Shown here piece after piece: positions 33,074 to 43,324 of a DNA stretch of 64,000 nt; the stretch's first letter is position 1, and each line of letters opens with the position of its first letter. Source of the stretch: Dactylis glomerata (Eukaryota > Streptophyta > Magnoliopsida > Poales > Poaceae); the NCBI GenBank assembly GCA_007115705.1, contig QXEO01001034.1, forward strand, positions 3,286,001-3,350,000, in the 5' to 3' direction. Made by a program: the position numbers and the translations under genes. The notes beneath the pieces were generated by a model. That model was given only the letters and a program-made list of their open reading frames with translations, ran no database searches and was not told the origin of the DNA.

Positions 33074-36000
33074 CTAGTTCTTCCTCTTCCCCCGTTTGGT
33101 TTTCCCATCGTCTTTGCTCTTCGCAACTCCACGCCTTCTCCTCCGAACATGCTGCAGCTCCTCCTCCTCTGACTCGCCCGCAGCCTCGATGACCTTGTCC
33201 TTACTTGCCTTCCTCGCGTATGCATCCGGAGTATAAATATCATTTGGCCCGTATTCCCGTGGCTTCCTCGGCTTCAAGTTGAACTGACGATGCTGGTGAC
33301 TAGGCTCAGGTGCATTGGGGATCTGCGAGGCGTTAATTACATCATGCGTGTGTCCCTCGTCCTCCTCCCTCTCGACATCGCCCACATCTGAGTCCTCGAG
33401 AGAGTGGTGTGCAGCGCTTGACGAGGACCTCGACGAGGTAGGCACGACATCGTCGATGAAGCGGCAGCCTAGAAGAGCACCTAAGCCACGTGCCCAAGCT
33501 TTGGTACGCTGCGAAATTAACAAGTCATCAAGTTAGAAGATAGAAAAAATTGTGTATCAGATGGTTTGAGTAACAAACAGATGCATGAATATTTATTTCC
33601 CAAGCCTTCTTTGCACCATATGAAAAGGATGAAATTACCACTATAAACAGGTAGTATCATACTACCATGTGAACATGCAGTAACAACATTGATTCAAAAG
33701 TTTGAAAATATGGAATAGGTATGGGAGAAAGGAATGATCCTGCGAAACCAATGCAAAAACAGTACCAATGCAAAAACCAACGCGAAACCATTATATGGGG
33801 CATGGTCTTATTGACAGGAAGGGTTTGAAGCATCAAACAAATCAAGGTTCCGATCATCCGATGGTACAAATAGGACTAGATCAAATAGTCATGGGGCATG
33901 GTCTTATTGACAGGAAGGAGATTGAATTTCCAAATCCTAGCACAGACGTAACTGATACTGCATTCACCACCACAGTAAAGTTCATACTGCTCTATCATAT
34001 CACTGCTATCTTTGAATTAAATTAATCTCTATGTAGACGCAGCAGCTAACATGTAGTAGCAGGCAGCATTGCACATCTAGGAAGGACCGAAAGACCTAAG
34101 GACGAACATGGATAGATTGCATCAGATATCCATAATCGAGAATCATAATGGATAGATGGCCATGTCTCTAGATGACACAAGTACCAGTAAATGGTAAAAT
34201 GAATAACCAGGGGGCTTGCACACAATTACTGAAACTTGACTTGGGATCATGGAAGCTTTTATTTAGGTCTGTATGTAAGATTTTTATGGAAATTGACTAA
34301 CCAAATTATTGAATCACATCCCTGGAAATAAACATGCACAATTTTTATCACAAAGTCTGCTGCAAATATTCTAATGACAGTGTTCACATTGGTTTGTTTA
34401 AATTGCCTTTTTCTTTGTATCTTGACATTATTAACTCTTTTCATTACAAAAAGAAGAAGATAATATTTCAAGGATAAAATTATCCATGTCATACCTCAGC
34501 AAAAGCTTTAAGGGCGTGGTTGGATTGTTCACCCGGAGGGTACTTCAGTGCCTCCGCAGCCTCGATGACATGTTTTGAGAGCTCAGTTTGCTATCAAAAC
34601 AACCTTGGTCAATTTTTGCTCAAGCTATGCCCATATGTAGATATAGAGGAGAACTTACCGCAAAGCGGATGACCGGCGCCAATTGTGTTCGTCTACCTTC
34701 TCTGATGAGCTTGTTATACTGGATACTGGCCATCTGGTCGAAACCAGGGTTGGGTTCAAGCAAAATTTCCTCACTTTCAAATGCCGGCGGGTTTAGTTGG
34801 GTACGAGCATTGGAACGATGCCACACGAGATAGCGGTTGAATGCCTCCGTATTGAAAGGCCGCGGGGCAGACCTTGGAGTGGGATGCTTCAATCTTTCCT
34901 CAATCTCATCGATATCGGACAGGAACTTCCGGATGTGCGTGTCATGTTTATGTCTCCAATTCTTTATACCCTTGGTCTTGCTCTTGTCCAGGCTGCATAT
35001 TCAATTTCATCATTGTTAATTGCATCCCGACAGCTGATATGAAACAATGAAAACAACAACACTGATATGAAGCACTTACCCATGCAGATATAAAGAAGTG
35101 TCCATGAACTCTGGCGGGGTCTCCTGATATAAGCCAAATTGTGTCATAACCCGGTGTGGCAAATGCATCTCGACAGCATAGTAACAAATCAACGGGCCAC
35201 TCATACGCCAAAGATGTGCTTCGTTCAGACACTTTGGATTCAAATCGAATGTGGACACATGACCAATGTTACCCCCTGTGCCATATGGCTCCCAAGTCAC
35301 CTGTGCAGAATACAATGAACTATATGGTTAGATCGATAAGCGGACAAGCGGACAATAAGGTGGACAAGCGAATGATCTTACATGCTCCGGGGCCATGATG
35401 TCGAGCTCGTTGCAGTAGTGCAAGTATTGTGTCTTTGAACTACCAATGAAACCTTCAACCTTGTCCCAGTAGTAAGCCCACGTAGGCCTACGGTCCGGAT
35501 CATTATGGTCATCCCAATGGTCATAACCCAACCCTATGAGGCTGGGTCGCCCAACTGGCAAGCGCTCCCAACTCCATATCGATAAAAGGAGCATCGGACC
35601 ACCGATATTGGCTTCCTTTGACCTACTCCTGTCCTTTGGATTCGTACCCCTACGGCACGCCTCATCCAGCTGCACAAACGGGAGAAATATGTAAGTATAA
35701 ACTAGAGAAAAATTCAATGCGGTGAAGACATTATGCACAAGTGGTTACCTGGCGGTATAAATAAGCTAGGGCTGCTGTACCCCAACTTAGTCCGTGCTCC
35801 CAACCAGCAAATAACTGAAGCCACATATAGGGAGCTCGACCGCCAGTGGAGTCAGAGAAGAGAACCCGGCTGATTACATACCAGCAGTAAGCCCGAGCAT
35901 ACTGCTGCACCTCCTCACTGTCTTCATCAAATTCAGGCGGGCACTCCTTGAAGTTTTCTTGAATCCATGCATACGTTGCACCGGCGGACTTCCCTGGCAC

Positions 36001-36405
36001 TCCCGGCTCCTTCCCGATAAGGCCCACCATATTTTCACGCCATCCATCAGAATCGGTGCTAAAGCAAATAGGATCTCCTTTTATAGGCAGTGCAAGGATC
36101 ATAGAAACGTCCTGCAGGGTTACTGTCATCTCTCCACAGTGGAAGTGAAAAGTATGAGTCTCTGGACGCCATCGGTCAACGAGTGCAGTGATCGCACAAG
36201 GGTTCATCTTCGGCGTCGAACGAGACACGAGTGTGATGAAAGGGAGAAGCCCAGTCTTCCGGATATGCTTTGTGTATCGCTCGTCATACTTCATCTTATC
36301 ATGAACCCCACCAGACCTCAGGTGGAGCTGGTCAAAAACCCTTCTATCCTCCTCCATATACTGCGCACGATGGAATTTATCGTATGCCTCATTGATAAGA
36401 GACAT
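33074..36405 (-). CDS. Plant mobile domain (PMD) protein, MAIN/MAIL-like
   Basis: Six exons: 36405-35749, 35669-35382, 35300-35080, 34992-34659, 34590-34495 and 33508-33074. All introns are GT-AG and the frame is open for 676 residues. The PMD fold fills about residues 1-350, with diagnostic stretches KTGLLPFITLVSRSTPKMNP, ITALVDRWRPETHTFHF and GEMTVTLQDVSMILALPIKG. Later blocks include SIWSWERLPVGRP and a spacer with LNEAHLWRMSGPLICYYAVE. The C terminus is acidic, then basic (HVRRRRRGVAKSKDDGKTKR), a likely nuclear signal. Grass relatives are often labelled serine/threonine-protein phosphatase 7 long form homolog, but no phosphatase domain is present. PMD proteins act in silencing and genome stability in Arabidopsis (MAIN, MAIL1), and many lie in transposons. 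A splice acceptor (TTTTGCAG) directly precedes the ATG, so a 5' leader exon, or a missed N-terminal exon, is likely. Confidence 0.9.
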
Positions 36406-36896
36406 CCTGCAAAATATACAAAAATGTGCAAATATCAATACCTACCAATACTAGTACAAATATGAATCTATCATCAATACATGCCAATACTACTGCCATT
36501 ATCAGAACCATTTCGGTAACACTAAAAATCATTTGCACTAGTAAGTTATTCTTAAACTGCATGCGTGCATGTTAAATTAATATAAAATGAGGTCACAAAT
36601 ATGAATTATAAATAAAGTCATGTACACCCATACAATTCTCTTTTGTGGAACATAAAACCATGTGCATGCAAACTTTGCATCCTTCCTAGTTTAAGCAAAA
36701 GAAAGATGAGAATTGTTTTTGCAAAGAATGCACACTAGCTACCAAAAACGTATGCGTGTAGCATGTGAAGCGGCAGGAGATGTGAGGAAGCCTAACTCCA
36801 TTCAGCTGATAGACTTTTTTATTTCACTTTCAGTTCAGATATCAAGGAGGAAAAAAATTAAAAAAATACCAACATGCTGTGTCTCTTTTTGCCCAG
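36406..36896. promoter_or_regulatory. Divergent region between PMD gene and oxidase fragment
   Basis: An AT-rich stretch separates the two head-to-head transcription units. It must hold the PMD leader intron or promoter on the minus strand, and upstream elements captured with the oxidase on the plus strand. No clear minus-strand TATA box was identified. Confidence 0.45.
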
Positions 36897-36904
36897 TATA
36901 AAAC
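36897..36904 (+). promoter_or_regulatory. TATA box of the captured ascorbate oxidase promoter
   Basis: TATAAAAC lies 136 bp before the oxidase ATG at 37040, in CCCAGTATAAAACTAGAAC. The CT-rich leader that follows (36930-37039) looks like an authentic 5' untranslated region. This suggests that the host promoter was captured along with exon 1. Confidence 0.65.
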
Positions 36905-37039
36905 TAGAACACATCCTACCATCTTGAACAGGCAGCAGCATCACTCAAGCTCCTCTTCCCATATTTGCCTTTCCAGTTTCATTCAACCTTTCCTCCACTT
37001 ACTACTCTTTGCAGCAGCTAGCCTCTTTCCATTGTCGAC

Positions 37040-37300
37040 ATGAGGCTTCCAGTGGTGTTCTTTGCATGCTGCGCTCTCTTGGCACTGCATTATGCAGAGG
37101 CAGCCAAGGCCAGGCACTTCAAATGGGAGGTGAGCAACATGTTCTGGTCGCCGGACTGCGAGGAGAAGGTGCTCATCGGCATCAACGGCCAGTTCCCCGG
37201 CCCGACGATACGCGCTAAGGCCGGCGACACCATCGTCGTCAAGCTCAAGAACGCGCTGCACACTGAGGGCGTGGTCATCCAATGGCACGGCATCAGACAG
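37040..37300 (+). pseudogene. Captured ascorbate oxidase exon 1 (5' fragment)
   Basis: 87 codons from ATG 37040 to a GT donor at 37301. A signal peptide (MRLPVVFFACCALLALHYAEA) is followed by the start of the first multicopper-oxidase cupredoxin domain: FKWEVSNMFWSPDCEEKVLI, GINGQFPGPTIRA and HTEGVVIQWHGI, the last carrying the first copper-ligand histidine. This matches plant L-ascorbate oxidase, an apoplastic enzyme of normally about 550-580 residues. The remaining exons are missing and the other copper sites are absent, so it cannot be an oxidase. A good acceptor at 37461-37462 (CTCCTCAG) would join it in frame to an open stretch running to 38203, giving a chimeric 333-codon product. Whether this is expressed is unknown. 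Confidence 0.87.
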
Positions 37301-37689
37301 GTAACCACATATCATGAGCACACTGTCACTGTTTTGTATGTCTTCTCCGTGCGACCGTGACATGTCCATACAGAGCTAGTTAGGACTAGGAGAAGCTCTC
37401 TTGCTAACATTAGTTGGTCATGTCCATACATGTCACTACTACTACTGACCAAACCTCCTCAGGACGCAGTATTAGTTGTTAGCACCAAGAAACTGATAGT
37501 AATCGCAAGACTACTTTACCTTGCAGTAGCCGACGACGGGGAGAAGCCAGCAGAAACTCCACCGAACCTGTGGCGCAGCCTTCAACGAGGAGGGAAGTGC
37601 GCGCGGCCGCGCTCCATGGCGGCGGCGGCGAACACGGCGGCGGTGAGCACGGTGGCGAGGGAAGCACGGTCAGTCGGGGCTGCGTCGAG

Positions 37690-37850
37690 GCGGCTGGGTG
37701 GTGCGGCGGCGATGCGGCGGCCGGGTGGAGCGGCGGCTGCGGTGGTCCGGCGGCGATGCGGCGGCTGCGGTGGTCCGGCGGCGATGCGGCGGCCGCGGTG
37801 GTCCGGCGGCGATGCGGCGGCTGCGGTGGTACGGCGGCGGCTGGGGACGA
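37690..37850. repeat. GC-rich tandem repeats of GCGGCGATGCGGCGGC type
   Basis: Units of about 27-33 bp containing GGTGGTCCGGCGGCGATGCG repeat four to five times between the captured exon and the right inverted repeat. Confidence 0.7.
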
Positions 37851-37914
37851 TGCGGGTCTTCTGTCCTGGTGTTTTTTTAGATCGGTCTAGTGTTGGTATA
37901 TGGGCTGGGCCCTT

Positions 37915-38191
37915 TTGGTCCACACAGGAGGATGACGCCCTAAGCCGGGGCGTGATACAGCGGATCATAACGCCCTGGATTGAGGCGCCATATGACCCAG
38001 GTGCGGGCCCGGCTAGTCCGACGTGGCTGGTCAACTCTGTCTCCACGGCGCCTTTGACAAGGGCGTTGTACTTCAGTACACAGCGCCCCTGCCCCGGGCG
38101 TTATTCAAAGGGGTTATTTTGTGAAATAGTTACAAATGAGGTTTATTTTGTACTGAAGTTTGTCAAAAGGGTTATTTTTGTCGATTTTGCC
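37915..38191. repeat. Right terminal inverted repeat of the PMD element
   Basis: Inverse of 32376-32660. It holds GACGCCCTAAGCCGGGGCGT, GGCGCCTTTGACAAGGGCGT and an outer end GTTATTTTTGTCGATTTTGC, followed by the TSD GCATATACG. Confidence 0.87.
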
Positions 38192-38200
38192 GCATATACG

Positions 38201-39739
38201 TAGCGGCACGAGGGATACGTACGGCGCGACGGGCCGCGCGTCGCTGTTGCGGCCTCTGTGGCAGGCCGCGGATGTTTGCCTCGGAGGGAGGGTGTGCGAG
38301 GACGATGAAGAAATGCAGGGCGCGATTGATTGTTCGCAAAAAGTTTAACCAGGCCTTAGAGTGTTAATTGGATACCATAAGTCATTGTAATTTTCGATCA
38401 GCGTGCTATGTAAAGCACCTTTCGCTCGTGCCCTAAAAAAAAAATGTTCGAATCGGTTGTTCCCCAGGACCAGGGCCCGGAGAGCGCAAACTGCAATTCT
38501 CTTGTATATTGTGTAAATGGTGTTTTAGTTAGCATAATCATAATTTATTTAATCATGTGCTCTATATGAAAAGATGCATCTCGGCGAGATGAATCCATTC
38601 TGACTATCGGTTTTGAGTTTTGTTTGGTGTAAATCTTTAATTTCTTTTGAAAATGTTTTGACCGAATTTGTCAAATTCATCGCATACAATATGTCGTTTA
38701 AAATTTTCTTTTATGAGTAGTTTCAACACATCATTTCACACAATTTTTATGTTCTAAGTTTTCTGTTTTGATAGTCATACATAATTCCATCTCCATCTTT
38801 CTTTATACTGGAAGCTGTACGTATATCTGTTCTTCGTCTTCATGCTAGTCGTTGTCGTGTACATCGTCTGGCATGGCGCAACACAACTGACTCGCCGTCT
38901 TTGGCGGCTACCAACAATGAGCGGCGGCCATGCGACGGACTCACCGGCTTCGACAGCTACCGGTGGCGAGTAGCGACATGATAGCTGTGGCCCAGTCTCT
39001 GTCTGACAGTGACGAGAAAAGGAAGAAGTAGCTATAATAGTGTGTGGTAAGCACACCATGGTAAGACTATAAATAAGTCTGCAGGTATCCAAACAAATGA
39101 GCCAAAGTTACCCTAGAAATACAACAAAATTCCTTATGAGCAACCAAACAAAACGTCAAATAAATTTTTACATCGCATGATACGATTCTAGTCTCTCAAC
39201 ATCTGTCACTAGAGAGAAAAAAAAGAGAGCAACCAATCACGCCCCTAGCAACGACGGTGTGTGTGCGGCTGATCAGCTGGTGAAGCGCGCTCTGGAGTAC
39301 GTACTGTGGAGTGGTCCGTGTCCGGCACCCCGGTCGCTGTGGTGCTGCCACTAGCTGCCCGGACGGAGGCGCAACCGATCGACAACTACTCTGATGGGCA
39401 AGCCAGAAAGTACATTTTGTAAGCATTAGGCTTAACACGATTCCCTAAACCCTAATCGTGAGCTAGAGCACCTACGACATGAGTGCATGGTCTACTCAGC
39501 TAGCCATCGTGGGCATGGGGAGATGGAAGGACAGTTTGCTCCGTCGATCGTCGGTGGAATTGCAGATAATGCATGGCCTTGTATTGAGCTCAGAGTGCGC
39601 GCTGCGCGGACTTTTTCTTTCTAAATCATCCTCGTCAAGATGATGATTTGTGGATCAATACTGCATAGTTTTTTTCCTCGACATTTCCTTTATACACTTT
39701 TGTATGTCCAGCTTAGCGGCATAACCAAAAAAAAAAACC
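38201..39739. other. Intergenic DNA, no gene seen
   Basis: The first 140 bp are GC-rich and continue the low-copy flank at 31816-32366. A short A run after GCTCGTGCCCT at 38430-38440 could be the tail of an old retroposed sequence. The rest is AT-rich with only short frames. Confidence 0.35.
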
Positions 39740-39832
39740 CTCTCCAATCATTAATACCTGTCTCTATATAGATATATCTAGATATAGAGTCTAGATATAT
39801 CTATATAGAGAAATGTATTAGTGCTTGGAGAG
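39740..39832. mobile_element. 93 bp near-perfect hairpin, probable MITE
   Basis: The ends CTCTCCAATCATTAATAC and the inverse (GTATTAGTGCTTGGAGAG) enclose an exact inner palindrome, TCTCTATATAGATATATCTA with its inverse copy around a short loop. It is a compact foldback. It could be a MITE or, less likely, a small-RNA precursor. Confidence 0.65.
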
Positions 39833-40234
39833 AGTAGCAGTGTTGCTTTACCATTTTGCTTACAAATCAGAACAAGGCAAAATTCTGTACCGTCAACAAC
39901 GAGCAGATCGTAGATGAATGATAGGTAGTGGCTCAAAACATTTTATATCGCCGTCATAAAAAGCACGTTGTCACTTTGGGCCACGCCCTACAGTAATCCT
40001 GCCCTTCGTACATAGGTGAAGTAGTGCGACTTCTAGTATGATAGCCTTTTTCCCTTGTGGGTCGAAAATAATTGCCAGTGTGTCGGTCAGAAAGATCAAA
40101 CTGCATATTTTTTTAAAGGAATATACGATGGTTGAACTAGAAAGTACACGTACGGATGGCTCGAGACTAGCAATTTTGAAGTGAGAGGAGAAGTATCAAC
40201 TCTTCCCCAATCAACCTTCAAAAACTTTAATTTA
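39833..40234. other. Intergenic DNA, nothing recognised
   Basis: Mixed composition without open frames of note or repeat structure. Confidence 0.3.
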
Positions 40235-40243
40235 ATTTAATTA

Positions 40244-40889
40244 GGGAGCATCTAGAGATCAGGCAAGATCAGTCACCTGACATCATCTTTTTTCTTTTAT
40301 GTTTTTTTTTTAAAATTTGAATGATTTTAAATTTTGAATTTGGTTTTTTAATCCATGTATGAATAGTTGACTCTAAATTATAGTTGCAACCCACTTGTAA
40401 AAAATCTCAATTGCGCCCACTTGAAAATCTCAATTGCACCACACTTGTAACTAAAAAACTCAGTTGCGATTCACTTGCAACTAGAAAAAACTCAGTTGTG
40501 ACCCACTTGCAACTACTAAATCACAGTTGCAATTCATTTGTAACTGGAAAATCTCAGCCGCATACCACTTTGTAAACTAGATAAAACTCAGTTACAACCC
40601 ATTTGCAACTGAAAAAAGTGTTACGACCCACTTGCAACTAAAAAAAGTGTCAGTTGCGACCCACTTGCAACTGGTAAATCATAGTTGCAATTCACTTGTA
40701 ACTGGTAAAAACTCAGCTACAACATGTATACAATTGCACTGTAGATAAGAAGAAAGACAAAAACAAATACAATAAAAAGAAATGACAGAAAATATTCTAC
40801 ATCGGACTAGAGAAAAAAAGTTAAAGAAAAAATTAAACAGGTGACTGATCTCTAACTAGAGATCAGGCGCCTGTTTTCTAGCAAAACCG
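40244..40889. mobile_element. Small Mutator-like element with AGTTGCAAC repeats
   Basis: 646 bp flanked by the 9 bp duplication ATTTAATTA (40235-40243 and 40890-40898). Subterminal inverted repeats share GATCAGTCACCTG and TAGAGATCAGG. The interior (40380-40730) is a variable array of about 30 bp units built on CAGTTGCAACCCACTTGCAA followed by CT and A-rich spacers. No coding capacity. The internal unit is shared with the larger element at 61705-63775. Confidence 0.8.
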
Positions 40890-40898
40890 ATTTAATTA

Positions 40899-42685
40899 TT
40901 ATATTAGAATTAGATTATCAATATAGTTTTTCTATAACAAAAAAAAACTATGTAACTAAATAAACTACTCTAGTGGAAAGACTAAAGCTTTTTGGTAGTT
41001 CTAGAATTCTCGCACTTCTGTACTTCTTTGACTCAAATACAAAAAATATGCAAAAAATATGATTGAGTAAATTAGGTGATTTATAGTAGAGGCATACCCT
41101 AAATGTGATTGATAAACCATGTTTTTTTCATGAAAATAAAGATATTCAATTTGTCTACACTTAAGACTCTATTACGTTTTCTGAGAAATGAAGTGAATGC
41201 TTAGAAATGCATCTAATCTAAGAGTTCATTAAGATATCATTGTTCTCTTTAATAAACTTTTGTCTCGGAATACTATCAGAAACAATCTGGGACGAAAAGT
41301 TAATCTTAAATTTTTCGAGGGTAAATTATTGTCGACATGAGGTTAGGGGCTGCATGATCTTACTAGTATATGATATCACTATAAACTAATTCCCCCTTCC
41401 TTATCACAGTAGTTGTCACTAATCACTAAACTACATAAAGCGGAAGGAATATTTGCATTCTGTGCATGCGTGTTTTCCCTACATAGTGAAGTTCCAGGAC
41501 ATGCACAACTCGCGGTCGGTAGGTAGATTCTCCGGCTGAGTAAGAGTATCCAATCAGTATGAGGAATTACAATCGTTTTTCTCATGCACCGACGCGCGTA
41601 CTCAGAAAATTCATGACGAAGAAACAGAAATATTCAGAGCAAGCTAGGAGGACAAGATGGAGCAACAGTAGCAAGAGATTTCGACCAGACAAGCTAGCTT
41701 GGTTCAAGTAAAGCAGCGAATAGCATCTCCCATAGGGAAGCTAGCCGTAACTACCTCCACATATATAGCGACGTGACTAATCCATCAGGTCCGTCTAACG
41801 TGACTGTCCGCTAGCTAATTCATCCCCTCCAACCTAAGCAACGCCACGTACGGTAGACTGAACTGAAGTGTACATACCACGACAAACACGATTCGCACAG
41901 CAAAACGGACATCTCTCTTCCAGGCCAAACTTGTCTCGAAGTGTCGCTCTCTTTCTTGCCAAGTGGCCACGGCATGCAACGTAAACAGAACACATGCGCA
42001 CAAAAATCATGCGTGTTTAGATTGATCACTGACGCATATGTACTCACTTTGCCTGCTAGCCATTGATCTTCTACCTAATGTGTTCAGGCAGGATGAGTCA
42101 TGAGTGAAAGATGGCCAATTATTTGAGTGGATCGATCGGGCCGGCCGGTGAGACATCGCACGCACCACAACGAGATCTGTCACGGCCTCACGGGGTCGCA
42201 TGAAAGCTAGCTGCATTCACCACTCCGTGTCTCCCTCTCACGCCCACGCACCTTGATCCGTGGTTGTTAGATCCAAAGCGTATCGAGTCCGATGCAATAT
42301 ATGCTAAAACCTTCATGCGGTTTAATTGCATGAAATTTGCATACACGGCATGAGTAGAACTGTGTTATATACTTGAGGTTAATTAGTGTCGTTTTGTTGC
42401 CATGTCCAAATTCAGATCATTTGCAATGCAGCATTGGTGGAGGGATACTACCAGCGCTGGCTGCTTCCTTAGGATATGAAATGGCCTTCCTAGCAATAAC
42501 ACATGAACTGCCATTTTATCGAAGAGGAGAAAACTGAACTGTCGTGTCTGGAATCCTGAAAATACATCTCGGATGGAGGATGGACATTACGATAGGAATA
42601 GAAGTGCTCTAATCGAGTGAGTCGTGCAAGCTTAATTACAATGGGTTGTGATATGCATGTGATTCGATCCAGGCAAATGTGTGTG
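40899..42685. other. AT-rich intergenic DNA, no gene seen
   Basis: No frame with a recognisable domain and no clear repeat structure. A more GC-balanced stretch at 41630-42240 has only short frames. Confidence 0.3.
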
Positions 42686-42920
42686 ACAAAACCAACAAAT
42701 ACATAGTTTTCGCCCGGTTTCCGTTAATTAACCGGGTGATTCTTTTTTTAAAAAATTAATAGATTGGATCAAAACTCTGTCACCCGGTTTCCGTTAATTA
42801 ATCGGATGATTCCTTTTTAAAAAATTAATAGATTGGACCAAAACTTTATAGATACCTCCCATTTAACTATACAGGATTGTGATAAAACCAACAAATACAA
42901 GATTTTCGCCTGGCTTCCAT
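42686..42920. repeat. Local tandem duplication, 2-3 diverged units
   Basis: Units of about 95 bp contain CCCGGTTTCCGTTAATTAA followed by TTTTTAAAAAATTAATAGATTGG. Two clear copies start near 42710 and 42780, and a third partial copy starts near 42880. Confidence 0.7.
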
Positions 42921-43324
42921 ACATGTAGTTACCTCCATAAAAGGATAGTGATTCTCCACACTTTGTAGAGATGATCATGAATGAAGTAAAGTTGTGCAGC
43001 GGTAGATAATCTGCATAAGAGACAATTTTTATTATTAAAAAACCTTCTTATTTCTACATAGCCAATCGACCAAATAACGCCAAATGCTCACATCCTAGTA
43101 ATTTAATCCTATAATCCATGCCGTTTAACCAGCTTTCAAAAATATGGGCAATGCTACGCGGCAGATATAAGGAAAAACCTACTTATATGACTGGCCATAT
43201 AAATTTAGCAAATTTACACTCAAAGAGTCAGTGTTTAACTATATTATCATGATGACATAATACACACTTTGTACTTCCATGCCAATTATGTTTTACAAGG
43301 TTATCTTTGGTGAGTATCACTCTT
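42921..43324. other. AT-rich DNA bordering the LINE remnant
   Basis: Probably contains the eroded 3' end of the LINE on the minus strand (its C-terminal zinc-binding region and tail), but I can read no protein here. Confidence 0.3.

Larger units (their letters stand above)
32376..38191. mobile_element. Mutator-like element carrying a PMD gene and captured host DNA
   Basis: 5,816 bp bounded by an exact 9 bp duplication, GCATATACG, at 32367-32375 and 38192-38200. The terminal inverted repeats are about 280 bp. Outer ends read GGCAGAATCGACAAAAATAA and, from the other side, GGCAAAATCGACAAAAATAA, then continue with GTACAAAATAAACC-type and GAATAACGCCC-type blocks. No MuDR transposase domain is seen. 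Cargo: a minus-strand six-exon plant mobile domain gene (33074-36405) and, diverging from it, a promoter plus first exon of an ascorbate oxidase (36897-37300), followed by GC-rich sequence of unknown origin. It resembles a Pack-MULE, but with an intact, probably self-encoded PMD gene. Confidence 0.93.
37463..38203 (+). other. Open frame continuing from the captured exon through the TIR
   Basis: In the frame set by the exon 1 donor, this stretch stays open for 246 codons, through a GC-rich Arg/Ala-rich part, then the right terminal inverted repeat, and stops at TAG 38201-38203, one codon past the TSD and so in flanking host DNA. No domain is recognised. It may be chance, since the GC-rich part is poor in stops, or a Pack-MULE-style chimeric second exon. 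Confidence 0.4.

Noticed and set aside
35959..36465. Plus-strand frame of 168 codons
   Set aside because: Complement of PMD exon 1, which has the clear domain match and splice structure on the minus strand.
37582..38046. Minus-strand frame of 154 codons over the GC-rich repeats
   Set aside because: Produced by GGC/GCC-rich repeats and the inverted repeat. No domain.
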